Shown here in pieces: positions 45,353 through 54,405 of a stretch of DNA of 64,000 bases (the first letter of the stretch is position 1; every line of letters begins with the position of its first letter). A program made the position numbers and the translations under genes. The notes beneath the pieces are model-generated. The model saw nothing but the letters and a program-made list of their open reading frames with translations, did no database searches and was not told where the DNA came from. Origin of the DNA: Janthinobacterium saanense (GTDB lineage Bacteria; Pseudomonadota; Gammaproteobacteria; Burkholderiales; Burkholderiaceae_D); NCBI RefSeq assembly GCF_014200675.1, contig NZ_JACHCI010000001.1:529861-593860 (forward strand), given 5' to 3'.

Positions 45353-45428
45353 TGGTGGCCCGGGGCGGAATCGAACCACCGACACAAGGATTTTCAATCC
45401 TCTGCTCTACCGACTGAGCTACCAGGCC
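45353..45428 (-). tRNA. tRNA-Phe (GAA), copy 3
   Basis: Identical over 76 bases to the copies at 27625 and 38022, with the same orientation. The -10 (TGCTATAAT on the minus strand) covers 45439-45444 plus three preceding bases, with TTGCAA 16 bases upstream as -35. The terminator differs in sequence from those of copies 1 and 2. Confidence 0.97.
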
Positions 45429-45703
45429 AAGGTGGCGGATTATAGCAGACCAAAACGCGATTGCAAGGGTCCGCCGCGATTTTTTGCGATTTTTATCTGT
45501 GCCAGCCCGGGCTTCGCGGAGGATTGCGCTATTTTTCCTGTGTACTTACTTGCGTGGTAGTCAAATATTATTTGCATGTGCAGGTATTTTTCTCAATAAA
45601 GGATGGGTGCATAGTGTGTCAGTCGGCGGCAATCAGCTTGATGTCCGCCCCGTCTGACTCACCATCTGCTCGCTCAATGAGCATCCATCGAGAGGAATAC
45701 CGC

Positions 45704-46528
45704 ATGAACGCCAATACCCGCAACTCCGCCATCCCCGAAATCGGCCTGGGCACTTTCCGCCTGCAAGGCCAGGTCGTGATCGATTCCGTGACCACCGGCC
45801 TGGAAGTCGGCTACCGCCATATCGATACGGCGCAAATCTATGGCAATGAAGCCGAAGTGGGCCAGGCGATTGCCGCCAGCGGTGTGGCGCGCGACGAGCT
45901 GTTCGTCACCACCAAGATCTGGATCGACAGCCTGCAGCGCGATAAATTGATCCCCAGCCTGAAAGACAGCCTGCACAAGCTGCAGCTGGAACAGCTGGAC
46001 CTGACCCTGATCCACTGGCCGTCGCCGAACGATGCGACTCCTGTCGCCGAATACATGGCGGCGCTGGCCGAAGCGAAGGCGCAAGGCTTGACGCGCTCTA
46101 TCGGCGTGTCGAACTTTACCAATGCGCAGCTGCAGCAGGCCATCGCTACCGTCGGCGCGGCGGAAATCGCCACGCAGCAGATCGAGATCCATCCCTTCCT
46201 GCAAAACCGCAAGGTCATCGATTTCGTGCGCAGCCAGGGCATCCACATCACGGCTTATATGCCGCTCGCCTACGGCAAGGTCGTCACGGACCCCGTCATT
46301 GCCGCCATCGCCGCCAAACATGGCGTGACGCCTGCGCAAGTGGCCTTGAACTGGTCGCTGCAGCAGGGTTTTGCCGTGATCCCATCGTCGACCAAACGGG
46401 CCAACCTGGAAGCGAATCTGCATTTCACGCGCATCACCTTGTCGCCAGAAGAGATGGCGCAGATCGCCACCCTCGAGCGCGGCGAACGCCTGGCCAATCC
46501 GGATGGCATCGCGCCAGCCTGGGATTAA
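45704..46528 (+). CDS. dkgB: Aldo/keto reductase, 2,5-diketo-D-gluconate reductase B type
   Basis: The 274-residue product is an NADPH-dependent aldo/keto reductase of the DkgB type. [27 protein letters not shown] (catalytic Asp and Tyr), TKIWID (Lys) and LIHWPSP (His) form the tetrad, and [12 protein letters not shown] is the cofactor-phosphate loop. Physiological roles include detoxifying methylglyoxal and other aldehydes. AGAGGAA precedes the ATG. The next gene starts two bases after its stop, so they form an operon. Confidence 0.92.
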   Translation: MNANTRNSAIPEIGLGTFRLQGQVVIDSVTTGLEVGYRHIDTAQIYGNEAEVGQAIAASGVARDELFVTTKIWIDSLQRDKLIPSLKDSLHKLQLEQLDLTLIHWPSPNDATPVAEYMAALAEAKAQGLTRSIGVSNFTNAQLQQAIATVGAAEIATQQIEIHPFLQNRKVIDFVRSQGIHITAYMPLAYGKVVTDPVIAAIAAKHGVTPAQVALNWSLQQGFAVIPSSTKRANLEANLHFTRITLSPEEMAQIATLERGERLANPDGIAPAWD

Positions 46529-46529
46529 T

Positions 46530-47459
46530 ATGTCGGCCCTGAAAAAATTAGGGCAGGGCGGTTTCAGCATCGGCCTGGAACTGCCGCTCGATAATGACTG
46601 GTCATCGAGCGGACGGCAAGCCAATGCCGCTTCGCCGCGCGTTGCGGGCGAGCCGGACTTGCTGCGCCATGCGGAGCTGGCAAGGCTGGCTGACCGCCTG
46701 GGTTTTCGCGCGCTGTGGCTGCGCGACGTGCCCTTGTATGACCCGTCGTTCGGCGATGCGGCCCAGGTTTTCGAGGTATTTATTTACCTGGGCTACCTGG
46801 CCGGCATCACGGACAACATCTTGCTGGGCACGGCCGCCGTGGTGCTGCCGCTGCGCGAACCGGTACTGACCCTGAAATCGGCGGCCAGTGTCGACCAGTT
46901 GAGTGGTGGACGTTTGCTGCTGGGCGTGGCCAGCGGCGACCGGCCCGTCGAATATCCGGTGTTTGGGCGCGATTTCGACCAGCGCGGCGCGGCGTTTCGC
47001 GAGCAGGTGGCCATGCTGCGCGACTGGGGCGACACGCATCTGCCGCCCGGCATCCGCTTGCTGCCTCAGCCAGTTGCACCCTTGCCGCTGCTGGTGGCGG
47101 GGCTGGCGCAGCAGTCGCCGGCGTGGATCGGTGAACAGATGGATGGCTGGCTGGCGTATCCGGGCACGCCGGAAGACCATGCGCGGCGTTCGGCGCAATG
47201 GCGCACCGTCTCTGGTGGCGGCAAGCCTTACGTCAGTTTCATCCATCTCGATCTCGATGCCGATGCAGCCATGCCGCTGCAGCGTTTCCGCTTTGGCGGA
47301 CGCACGGGGCGCGATGGCCTGATCGCGGAACTGCAGGCGATGCGTGCCGCCGGCGTGCAGCATATCGGCTTGCAGCTGCGGCAAAACCGCCGTCCCCTTG
47401 CCGAGACGATGCAGGAGATCGCCGAGTACGTGCTGCCGCAGTTTCACGGCGCTGCCTGA
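46530..47459 (+). CDS. Luciferase-like (LLM class) flavin-dependent oxidoreductase
   Basis: The 309-residue product is a TIM-barrel monooxygenase of the bacterial-luciferase superfamily: AELARLADRLGFRALWLRDV, GYLAGITDNILLGTAAVVLP and SGGRLLLGVASGDRPVEYP are typical blocks. The small TIGR03571-like group is the closest match I can recall. It would use reduced FMN from a separate reductase. The substrate is unknown. The ATG begins one base after the dkgB stop codon, so it is coupled to that gene. Confidence 0.85.
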   Translation: MSALKKLGQGGFSIGLELPLDNDWSSSGRQANAASPRVAGEPDLLRHAELARLADRLGFRALWLRDVPLYDPSFGDAAQVFEVFIYLGYLAGITDNILLGTAAVVLPLREPVLTLKSAASVDQLSGGRLLLGVASGDRPVEYPVFGRDFDQRGAAFREQVAMLRDWGDTHLPPGIRLLPQPVAPLPLLVAGLAQQSPAWIGEQMDGWLAYPGTPEDHARRSAQWRTVSGGGKPYVSFIHLDLDADAAMPLQRFRFGGRTGRDGLIAELQAMRAAGVQHIGLQLRQNRRPLAETMQEIAEYVLPQFHGAA

Positions 47460-47492
47460 TATGGGAGGGGAAGTACTGTACTTCCGGACTAT

Positions 47493-47520
47493 CTGAAACG
47501 GCGGCGGCAAACGCTATAAT
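47493..47520 (+). promoter_or_regulatory. Sigma-70-type promoter directly before the UbiH-family gene
   Basis: CTGAAA (47493-47498), 16-base spacer, perfect TATAAT (47515-47520). The expected start of transcription falls on or next to the ATG at 47527, so the message may be leaderless, or translation may start further in. Confidence 0.6.
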
Positions 47521-47526
47521 GGCAGC

Positions 47527-48759
47527 ATGAACAGTCCATCTTCCCCCACCATGCGGCGCTGCATGCATAGCCACAGCGACGTTTGCATCGTTGGCAATGG
47601 CGCCATCGCGAAAACCACGGCGCTGGCGCTGGCCCAGGCCGGACAAAGCGTCACCCTGCTCAGCCCGGCGCCGGCGCCGGCGGTCGGCAAGCCTGAAGCC
47701 GAGGCAAGCTGGGATGTGCGCGTGTATGCACTCAATCACACGGCCCACCAGTTGCTGTCGTCCCTGAAGGTCTGGGGCGCCCTGGCGGCCGAACGCGTGG
47801 CGCCGGTGGACGCCATGCTGGTCAACGGTGATGGGGCGCAGGCCGGTGGCCTGGGTTTTGACGCCTATGGCGCCCATGTGGGCGCGCTGGCCTGGATCGT
47901 CGAAGACCGCAACCTGGGGCAGGCGCTGGACGCCGCCCTGAAATTCGCGCAAAACGTCAACCTGGTGCAGGGCCGCGCCAGCCGTCTGGAATGGACGGCC
48001 GATGCCGCCGTCGTGCACCTCGAGGGCGGCGACACCATCACTTCTTCACTGGTCGTTGGCGCCGATGGCGCGCAATCGTGGGTGCGTGGCCAGTGCGATA
48101 TCAGCCTCGATTACCGCTCGTACGGCCAGCGCGGCGTGGTCAGCAACTTCGCCTGCGAAAAGCCGCACCATGGCGCGGCGCACCAGTGGTTCACGGGCAG
48201 CGAGGGCATCATCGCGCTGCTGCCATTGCCGGGCGAGCGCGTCTCGCTGGTCTGGTCGGCGCCCGATGCGCTGGCTGACACCTTGTTATCCGAATCGCCC
48301 GAACAGCTGGCCGCGCGCCTGGCCGCCTGGAGTGCCGACAAGCTGGGCGCGCTCACGCCGCTGCAGCCGGAACTGGTGCGCGCCTTCCCCCTTACTTTGA
48401 TGCGTCCGCACGCCATGGTGGCGCCGCGCGTGGCCCTGGTGGGCGACGCCGCGCATGTGGTACACCCGATGGCTGGTCACGGCATGAACCTGGGCTTTGC
48501 CGATGTGGCGCAACTGGTGAAAACCATCGCCGAACGCGAAACGCACCGTGGCATCGGCGACGAGCGCGTGCTGGCCCGTTATGCCCGCGCGCGCAAGGAA
48601 GACGTGCTGCTGATGCAGCTGGCCACCGATGGTTTGGCCCGTTTGTTTGGCGCCGATCTGGAACCGCTGCGCGTGGTACGCAATTTGGGATTAAACTTGC
48701 TCGATAAATTGCCGGGCCTGAAGCGGAAAATGATTTCGCATGCCCTGGGCACTCAGTAA
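47527..48759 (+). CDS. UbiH/UbiF/VisC-family FAD-dependent monooxygenase
   Basis: The 410-residue product is a flavin hydroxylase of the ubiquinone-biosynthesis type. DVCIVGNGAIAKTTALALAQ is the Rossmann FAD site, DGAQSWVRGQ the middle DG motif and VALVGDAAHVVHPMAGHGMN the GD motif plus ubiH signature. It would hydroxylate the ring of a polyprenyl-phenol in coenzyme Q synthesis; which position is not clear. Alternative starts at 47551 or 47563 would give a more standard N-terminus (MHSHSDVCIVG). No Shine-Dalgarno precedes any of them. Followed by a terminator and dsbC. Confidence 0.88.
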   Translation: MNSPSSPTMRRCMHSHSDVCIVGNGAIAKTTALALAQAGQSVTLLSPAPAPAVGKPEAEASWDVRVYALNHTAHQLLSSLKVWGALAAERVAPVDAMLVNGDGAQAGGLGFDAYGAHVGALAWIVEDRNLGQALDAALKFAQNVNLVQGRASRLEWTADAAVVHLEGGDTITSSLVVGADGAQSWVRGQCDISLDYRSYGQRGVVSNFACEKPHHGAAHQWFTGSEGIIALLPLPGERVSLVWSAPDALADTLLSESPEQLAARLAAWSADKLGALTPLQPELVRAFPLTLMRPHAMVAPRVALVGDAAHVVHPMAGHGMNLGFADVAQLVKTIAERETHRGIGDERVLARYARARKEDVLLMQLATDGLARLFGADLEPLRVVRNLGLNLLDKLPGLKRKMISHALGTQ

Positions 48760-48812
48760 ATATTAATCAGCCTATCTTAAGCTAGTGCTGGATAATTGGT
48801 GAAAATTCAAGG

Positions 48813-48845
48813 TCGCCGCAGCTGGTCTGCGGCGATTGTTTTGTT
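48813..48845 (+). terminator. Terminator after the UbiH-family gene
   Basis: TCGCCGCAG (48813-48821), loop CTGGT, CTGCGGCGA (48827-48835), then TTGTTTTGTT. Confidence 0.85.
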
Positions 48846-48907
48846 AAAGACGTAACGGCGCCGCTAGTCTGGGCAGGCTGCAAGGCGTTCCAAGTGGAGA
48901 AGTGATA

Positions 48908-49633
48908 GTGATAAAAATGAGCAGAATCGCATTAGTGGTGGCTTCGGGCCTGATGATGTCGTGCGCCGGCGCGGAAACGCCGACCGAGGTCAATATCAAG
49001 AAGCTCATCGAACCGCGCCTGGGTGAGGGTGTCAAGGTTGAATCGGTCAAGGAAACGCCGTATGGCGGCCTGTATGAGGTACGCACTGGCGGCGATATTC
49101 TGTACACCGACAAGAATGCGCAATATCTGTTCGTCGGCCACGTCTTCGACGCCAAGACCTCGCAAGACTTGACCAAGGAACGCCTGGACGAGATGAACCG
49201 CATCAAGTTCTCGGACTTGCCGCTCGATTCGGCCATGAAGGTCGTCAAGGGCAATGGCAAGCGCGTGATCGCCGTGTTCGAAGATCCGAACTGCGGCTAT
49301 TGCAAGCGCTTCCGCCAGACTACCCTGAAGGAGATCGACAACGTCACCGTCTACACCTTCATGTACAACATTCTGTCGCCTGATTCGATCGTCAAGTCGC
49401 GCAATATCTGGTGCTCGCCAGACCGTAACAAGGCCTGGGATGACTGGATGCTGAACGGTAAACTGCCGGCCACCGTGGCCACCACTTGCGCCAACCCGCA
49501 CGAGAAAATCCTGGCGCTGGGCCAGCAGCTGCGCGTTTCGGGCACGCCAACCATCTTCTTTGCCGATGGCAGCCGGATTCCGGGCGCCGTCGATACCAAG
49601 GCGCTGGAACAGAAATTCTCGACCATTAAGTAA
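48908..49633 (+). CDS. dsbC: Thiol:disulfide interchange protein DsbC
   Basis: The product of about 241 residues is a periplasmic disulfide isomerase. A signal peptide (to about SCAGAE) is followed by an N-terminal dimerisation domain and a linker, then a thioredoxin-fold domain with the active site C-G-Y-C (about 129-132 in VFEDPNCGYCKRF) and the cis-Pro loop VSGTPTIFFADGS. It rearranges wrong disulfides and is kept reduced by DsbD. The start is uncertain: the GTG at 48908 is eight bases after GGAG, while the first ATG is at 48917. A strong terminator follows. Confidence 0.92.
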   Translation: MIKMSRIALVVASGLMMSCAGAETPTEVNIKKLIEPRLGEGVKVESVKETPYGGLYEVRTGGDILYTDKNAQYLFVGHVFDAKTSQDLTKERLDEMNRIKFSDLPLDSAMKVVKGNGKRVIAVFEDPNCGYCKRFRQTTLKEIDNVTVYTFMYNILSPDSIVKSRNIWCSPDRNKAWDDWMLNGKLPATVATTCANPHEKILALGQQLRVSGTPTIFFADGSRIPGAVDTKALEQKFSTIK

Positions 49634-49675
49634 TTAATAATCGGGTAAGCCGGGCTATCGCCAGGACGAGTCAAG

Positions 49676-49706
49676 AGCGCGCCCCTAGCCTGGCGCGCTT
49701 TTTTTT
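49676..49706 (+). terminator. Terminator after dsbC
   Basis: AGCGCGCC (49676-49683), eight-base loop, GGCGCGCT (49692-49699), then a run of eight T's to 49706. Confidence 0.92.
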
Positions 49707-49819
49707 CGGCTGGCGCTGGAGCGGCTACAATCGATATCCTGTGCGATAGTGATACGCCAGCAGATTTGTCATGCGGGGCAGTGGCGCTCCCGGGAAGATA
49801 GGCCAGATACGAGGAAACC

Positions 49820-51682
49820 ATGAAAAAAACAGCAGTTAAAAAAGTCCCGGCCAAGCCAGCCACCAAGAGTGCTGCCAAGAGCGCCGCCGCTGGCATCGTC
49901 TACACCATCGCCGCCGCCGACCTGGCCGGCCATATGTTCAAGGTCAGCTTGAGTGTCAAGTCGCCGGCCGCCATCGGCCAGGTATTCTCGCTGCCGGCCT
50001 GGATACCGGGCAGCTATATGATCCGCGAATTTTCGCGCAATATCGTCAGCATCGCGGCCACGTCCGAAGGCAAGCCTGTCGCCCTGACCAAGCTGGATAA
50101 ACACTCGTGGCAGGCCGCGCCATGCCAGGGCCCGCTGACGGTCGAATACGATGTCTACGCCTGGGATTTGTCGGTGCGCGCCGCCCACCTGGACCAGAAC
50201 CACGGTTTCTTCAACGGCACCAGTGTGTTTTTGAGCGTACTGGGTCAGGAAGCCGAGCCGCATGAAGTCAACATCGTGCAGCCGAAAGACGCCGCTTGCA
50301 AGACATGGCGCGTGGCCACCAGCTTGCCGGAACTGAAGGCCAAGCGTTATGGCTTCGGCAGCTACCAGGCGGCCAACTACGATGAGTTGATCGACCATCC
50401 GGTAGAGATGGGCGACTTCGCGCTGGCCACCTTCAAAGCGCATGGCGTGCCGCACGATATCGTCGTCACGGGCAAGGTGCCGAACCTGGACCTGGACCGC
50501 CTGTGCCGCGACCTGAAAGCCATCTGCGAAACGCAGATCGCCTTCTTTGAACCGAAGACCAAAAAAGCGCCGATGGAGCGCTATGTATTCATGACCATGG
50601 CCGTCGGCGATGGTTATGGCGGCCTGGAACACCGCGCCTCGACGGCGCTGATCTGCGCGCGCGCCGACTTGCCGACCACGGCGTCAAGCAGCAGCGAAAT
50701 CGGCGACGGCTATTTGAAATTCCTGGGTCTGTGCAGCCACGAGTACTTCCATACCTGGAACGTGAAACGCATCAAGCCGGCCGCCTTTGCGCCTTATCAA
50801 CTGCAGGCGGAAAGCTATTCCCCGCTGCTGTGGTTATTCGAGGGCTTCACCAGCTATTACGATGATCTGATGCTGGTGCGCGCCGGCCTGATCGATGAAG
50901 CAGCCTATTTCAAGCTGCTGGGTAAAACCGTCAACAGCGTCTTGCGCGGCAGCGGCCGTACCAAGCAAAGCGTGGCCGATTCCAGCTTCGACGCCTGGGG
51001 TAAATACTATCGCCAGGATGAAAACGCACCGAACGCCATCGTCAGCTACTACACCAAGGGTTCGCTGATCGCGCTGGCTTTCGACCTGACCTTGCGCAGC
51101 AAGACGGACGGGGAAAAATCGCTGGACGACGTAATGCAGGCGCTGTGGCAGCGTTATGGCCGTGACTTCTACAAAGGCAAAGCGCGCGGCGTGACGCCGG
51201 CCGAAGTCGAAGCCCTGTTCGACGAGATCAGCGGCACGCGCATGAAGCCCTTCTTTGAACGCTATATCCGCGGCACCGACGACGTGCCGCTGGCGCGTTT
51301 GCTGGCGCCATTCGGCGTCAAATACAGCGATGCGCGCAAATCGGAAAAAGCTAGCCTGGACGCGAACCTGGGCCGCGACGGTAATGACGCCAGGCTGGCG
51401 CAGGTGCATCAGGGCGGCGCCGCCCACCTGGCAGGCCTGTCGGCGGGCGACGTGCTGGTGGCCATCGATGGCTTGCGCGTGACGGGCAGCCCGGCCAACC
51501 TCGATACCTTGCTGGGCCGTTACGCGGTCGGCGCCAAGGTGGCCATCCACGCTTTCCGCCGCGATGAGCTGATGACGTTGACGGCCACTTTGCAGGGCGA
51601 CCGCGTACCGGGTGTCAGCATGAGCGTATTGCCGGCGCCGAAAAAAGCGGCAGGGCTGAAACGTCCCAGCGCAGCGCAGTAA
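49820..51682 (+). CDS. M61 family metallopeptidase (glycyl aminopeptidase type) with PDZ domain
   Basis: The 620-residue product has a Lys/Ala-rich N-terminal tail, an immunoglobulin-like N-domain (VFSLPAWIPGSYMIREFSRN), a thermolysin-like catalytic domain with HEYFHTWN (zinc His307, His311, catalytic Glu308) and the third ligand Glu341 (LFEGFTSYY), and a C-terminal PDZ domain (about 500-590, with AAHLAGLSAGDVLVAIDG). M61 enzymes release N-terminal glycine or alanine. No signal peptide is seen, so it is probably cytoplasmic. GAGGAAACC precedes the ATG. An inverted repeat AGCCTGGC (51710-51717)/GCCAGGCT (51736-51743) follows the gene. Confidence 0.92.
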   Translation: MKKTAVKKVPAKPATKSAAKSAAAGIVYTIAAADLAGHMFKVSLSVKSPAAIGQVFSLPAWIPGSYMIREFSRNIVSIAATSEGKPVALTKLDKHSWQAAPCQGPLTVEYDVYAWDLSVRAAHLDQNHGFFNGTSVFLSVLGQEAEPHEVNIVQPKDAACKTWRVATSLPELKAKRYGFGSYQAANYDELIDHPVEMGDFALATFKAHGVPHDIVVTGKVPNLDLDRLCRDLKAICETQIAFFEPKTKKAPMERYVFMTMAVGDGYGGLEHRASTALICARADLPTTASSSSEIGDGYLKFLGLCSHEYFHTWNVKRIKPAAFAPYQLQAESYSPLLWLFEGFTSYYDDLMLVRAGLIDEAAYFKLLGKTVNSVLRGSGRTKQSVADSSFDAWGKYYRQDENAPNAIVSYYTKGSLIALAFDLTLRSKTDGEKSLDDVMQALWQRYGRDFYKGKARGVTPAEVEALFDEISGTRMKPFFERYIRGTDDVPLARLLAPFGVKYSDARKSEKASLDANLGRDGNDARLAQVHQGGAAHLAGLSAGDVLVAIDGLRVTGSPANLDTLLGRYAVGAKVAIHAFRRDELMTLTATLQGDRVPGVSMSVLPAPKKAAGLKRPSAAQ

Positions 51683-51935
51683 TACCGCGACGATGTAGCC
51701 ACAACGGCCAGCCTGGCGGGGCGAGAATTTACCCTGCCAGGCTCACCAGGCTGTTCTTTCACGATACAATTTTCAGAAAGCAAATTTTCTGCTTGCTGGC
51801 ATGTCTCAGGGCGATCGGCCCACTCCCTTTACCTGGCCCGGACAGGTGGAATATTTACCATTTGCCCACGATGATGGACTCAGTGGGCGATAACTGCACT
51901 AGAATTGCAAGCATGTTTGATTCTCCAGGCTGACC

Positions 51936-53138
51936 GTGGAAACGCTCGATCCCCGCACCATCGTGTTCATGACTACCCTGATGTGCGGGGCGATGAGCAT
52001 CGTCATGTTCTCGGTGTATCGCAGCTTCCGGCACGAAGTACATGGCCTCGGTCACTGGTCGGCTGGCCTGCTGCTGCTGGTGCTGGCCTCGATGCTGTTT
52101 GGCGCGCGCGGCATGCTGCACGATGCGCTGGTGCTGGTAGGGGCGAATGCGGCCTTGATAGCCGGTATCGGCCTGGCCATGCTGGGTACGGAAAAATTCT
52201 ATGGACAGCGTCCCAGCCTGCGCCTGTACTGGCTGGTGTTTTGCCTGGGCGTGGGCGGCATCGCCTGGTGGCTGCTGGTGCAACCCGATTTCTCCAGGCG
52301 CGTGGCGCTCTTCTCATTCCTGGTCTTTCTATTCTATGCACGCCAGGCGCAGCTGGTGGTGCGCCACGGCGAGCGGCATTTCTCGAGTTTTTTCTTTGGT
52401 ACGCTGATGGTGGTGCAGGCTTGCGTGGTGCTGGCGCGTGGTGTATCGGCGCTGCTCAATGACAGCGCCAGCGTCAACCTGATGGTGTCCAGCACCCAGG
52501 CCAGCATTTACCTGGCAGTCGCCAATTTCATGGCCTTGCTGCTGACGGTCGGTTTCATGACGGTGGCCACGCGCCGCCTGCAAGCGATACTGGAGCGCCG
52601 CTCTACCCATGATCCGCTGACGCAAGTGCTGAACCGGCGCGGTTTCGGCGACGCCTACGCGCGTGAAAAAGCGAATTTTTCGCGCCACCGCCAGCCGCTC
52701 ACCTTGCTGAGCATCGATCTCGATTATTTCAAGACCATCAATGACCGCTATGGCCACATGGTGGGCGACCAGGTGCTGGCGCACGTCGCTGGCATCATCG
52801 GCGGGGCCCTGCGCGAATCGGATTGCGTGGCCCGTTTCGGCGGCGAGGAATTCGTCGTGCTGATGCCGGACATGTCGCCGCATAATGCGCTGGGCGTGGC
52901 CGAACGTATCCGCAGCCTGTTGCGCGAACCGGCCGATGTGGGCCTGCCACCGTGCACGGTGAGTATCGGCGTGGCGTGCCAGGCATCGACGGAGGAGGGG
53001 CTGGAACAGTTGCTGTCGCGCGCCGACGCCGCGCTATACCTGGCAAAAGCCAATGGCCGCGACCGTATCGAGCTCGATGCCAGCGGCCCTACTGTGGCCC
53101 GGACAAAGTCCGCAACTGGAACTGATAGCGCTCGTTGA
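51936..53138 (+). CDS. Membrane-anchored diguanylate cyclase (GGDEF)
   Basis: The 400-residue product has six to seven predicted membrane helices (about 1-210) and a C-terminal GGDEF domain with an intact active site GGEEF (302-306; ARFGGEEFVVL). An allosteric I-site RxxD (RESD, 293-296) lies five residues upstream. It should make c-di-GMP and be inhibited by it. The membrane part is not a named sensor that I recognise. The start is a GTG. The last 50 bases overlap the convergent lipoprotein gene, so the C-terminal 17 residues are read from both strands. Confidence 0.92.
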   Translation: METLDPRTIVFMTTLMCGAMSIVMFSVYRSFRHEVHGLGHWSAGLLLLVLASMLFGARGMLHDALVLVGANAALIAGIGLAMLGTEKFYGQRPSLRLYWLVFCLGVGGIAWWLLVQPDFSRRVALFSFLVFLFYARQAQLVVRHGERHFSSFFFGTLMVVQACVVLARGVSALLNDSASVNLMVSSTQASIYLAVANFMALLLTVGFMTVATRRLQAILERRSTHDPLTQVLNRRGFGDAYAREKANFSRHRQPLTLLSIDLDYFKTINDRYGHMVGDQVLAHVAGIIGGALRESDCVARFGGEEFVVLMPDMSPHNALGVAERIRSLLREPADVGLPPCTVSIGVACQASTEEGLEQLLSRADAALYLAKANGRDRIELDASGPTVARTKSATGTDSAR

Positions 53139-53571
53139 AGAGGAACGTTTCGGAAAAATCGAGCGTCCTGTCGCGCTTGCGCATCAGTTGCGCCGTGGGT
53201 GGAAACGGCTCCTCGACGCGGCGCACGGCGGCCAGCGCCGCTGTTGATGCTTCGCTGTCGCGCGAACGGTGCACGCGCACCTTCTTCAATTTGCCATCAC
53301 GGTCGATGCTGATATCGAGCACGACGATGGCCGGCATCATGGCAGGCAGCGGGCCGTCAAACGTATTGTCCGGATTGGCCGCCACGATTTGCCGCGCTAC
53401 CAGCAATTTATAGGCAGCGATGGTGTCTGCCGGTGGCGCCGGAATGGGCGCTGCGACTGGAGGGGCAGGCGCTGCGGGCGCACTTGCCGGCGGCGATACG
53501 GCCGGTTCTGGCGCCTTCTGGCAAGCAGCCAGCGCCAGGGCAACGGCAAGTATTGCCAGCCTGATGCGCAT
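53089..53571 (-). CDS. Lipoprotein with TonB-C-like domain
   Basis: The 160-residue product has a lipoprotein signal with lipobox LAAC (Cys17), a Pro/Ala-rich periplasmic linker (about 20-50) and a C-terminal TonB_C-like fold (MPAIVVLDISIDRDGKLKKV, then SEASTAALAAVRRVEEPFPP). It lacks the N-terminal membrane helix and ExbB/D partners of true TonB, so energy transduction is unlikely. It is the last gene of the trp run: its ATG overlaps the trpC stop by one base (TGATG), so expression is coupled to tryptophan genes, for no obvious reason. Confidence 0.82.
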   Translation of the reverse strand: MRIRLAILAVALALAACQKAPEPAVSPPASAPAAPAPPVAAPIPAPPADTIAAYKLLVARQIVAANPDNTFDGPLPAMMPAIVVLDISIDRDGKLKKVRVHRSRDSEASTAALAAVRRVEEPFPPTAQLMRKRDRTLDFSETFLFNERYQFQLRTLSGPQ

Positions 53572-54371
53572 CAGCTGAACAAACGTTCCAGTTCCACGCC
53601 AGGGTCTGGCGCGCGCATGAAGGCTTCGCCCACCAGGAAGCTGTGCACGTCGGCGGCACGCATGCGCTGCACGTCGGCGCTGCCGGCGATGCCCGACTCG
53701 GTAATCACCAGCCGGTCTTGCGGTATGCGCGGCAGCAGATTGATGGTGGTATCGAGCGAAGTTTCAAAGGTGCGCAGATTGCGGTTGTTGATGCCGATCA
53801 ACGCGCTCTTGAGTTTTAAGGCCGCATCGAGTTCTGTGCCATCGTGGCTTTCGATCAGCACGCCCATGCCCAGTTCGTGGGCGCAGGCTTCCATCTCGGC
53901 CATCAAGCCATGGTCCAGCGCCGCCACGATCAGCAGGATGCAGTCGGCGCCCATGGCCCGCGCTTCATAGATCTGGTACATGTCGACCATGAAATCCTTG
54001 CGCAGCACGGGAATGGCGCAGGCGGCGCGCGCCTGTTGCAGGTAGTCGACCGAGCCCTGGAAGAATTGTTCATCCGTCAGCACGGACAAACAGGCCGCAC
54101 CGTGGGCCGCATAGCTGGCGGCGATATCAGCCGGGAGGAAATCGGCACGGATCACGCCTTTCGACGGCGAGGCTTTTTTCACTTCGGCGATGATGCCCGG
54201 CTTGCCGTTGGCGATATGCTGGCGCAAGCTCGCTTCAAAGCCGCGCAGGCCGGCGCGCAGGGCGCTGTCGTTTTCTACCTCGCCGCGCAGGCTGGCCAGG
54301 CTGCGGTAAGCCTTGGCCTTGGCCACTTCGTCGGCTTTGACGGCCAGGATTTTATCGAGTATGTCGGACAT
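53571..54371 (-). CDS. trpC: Indole-3-glycerol-phosphate synthase
   Basis: The 266-residue product is a monofunctional TrpC (CdRP to indole-3-glycerol phosphate). [19 protein letters not shown] contains the substrate-binding Lys and Ser, [20 protein letters not shown] the catalytic Lys, and [12 protein letters not shown] with [16 protein letters not shown] the phosphate site. It is not fused to TrpF. It lies 34 bases after trpD and is coupled to the lipoprotein gene. Confidence 0.96.
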   Translation of the reverse strand: MSDILDKILAVKADEVAKAKAYRSLASLRGEVENDSALRAGLRGFEASLRQHIANGKPGIIAEVKKASPSKGVIRADFLPADIAASYAAHGAACLSVLTDEQFFQGSVDYLQQARAACAIPVLRKDFMVDMYQIYEARAMGADCILLIVAALDHGLMAEMEACAHELGMGVLIESHDGTELDAALKLKSALIGINNRNLRTFETSLDTTINLLPRIPQDRLVITESGIAGSADVQRMRAADVHSFLVGEAFMRAPDPGVELERLFS

Positions 54372-54405
54372 GATGGTCGCTATTCCAGAGTAGGTTTTGA
54401 ACGGG

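Noticed and set aside
38022..45428. Integrated phage or ICE between tRNA genes
   Set aside because: No integrase, relaxase, phage structural gene or attachment-site duplication beyond the complete tRNA genes; all genes are metabolic or regulatory.
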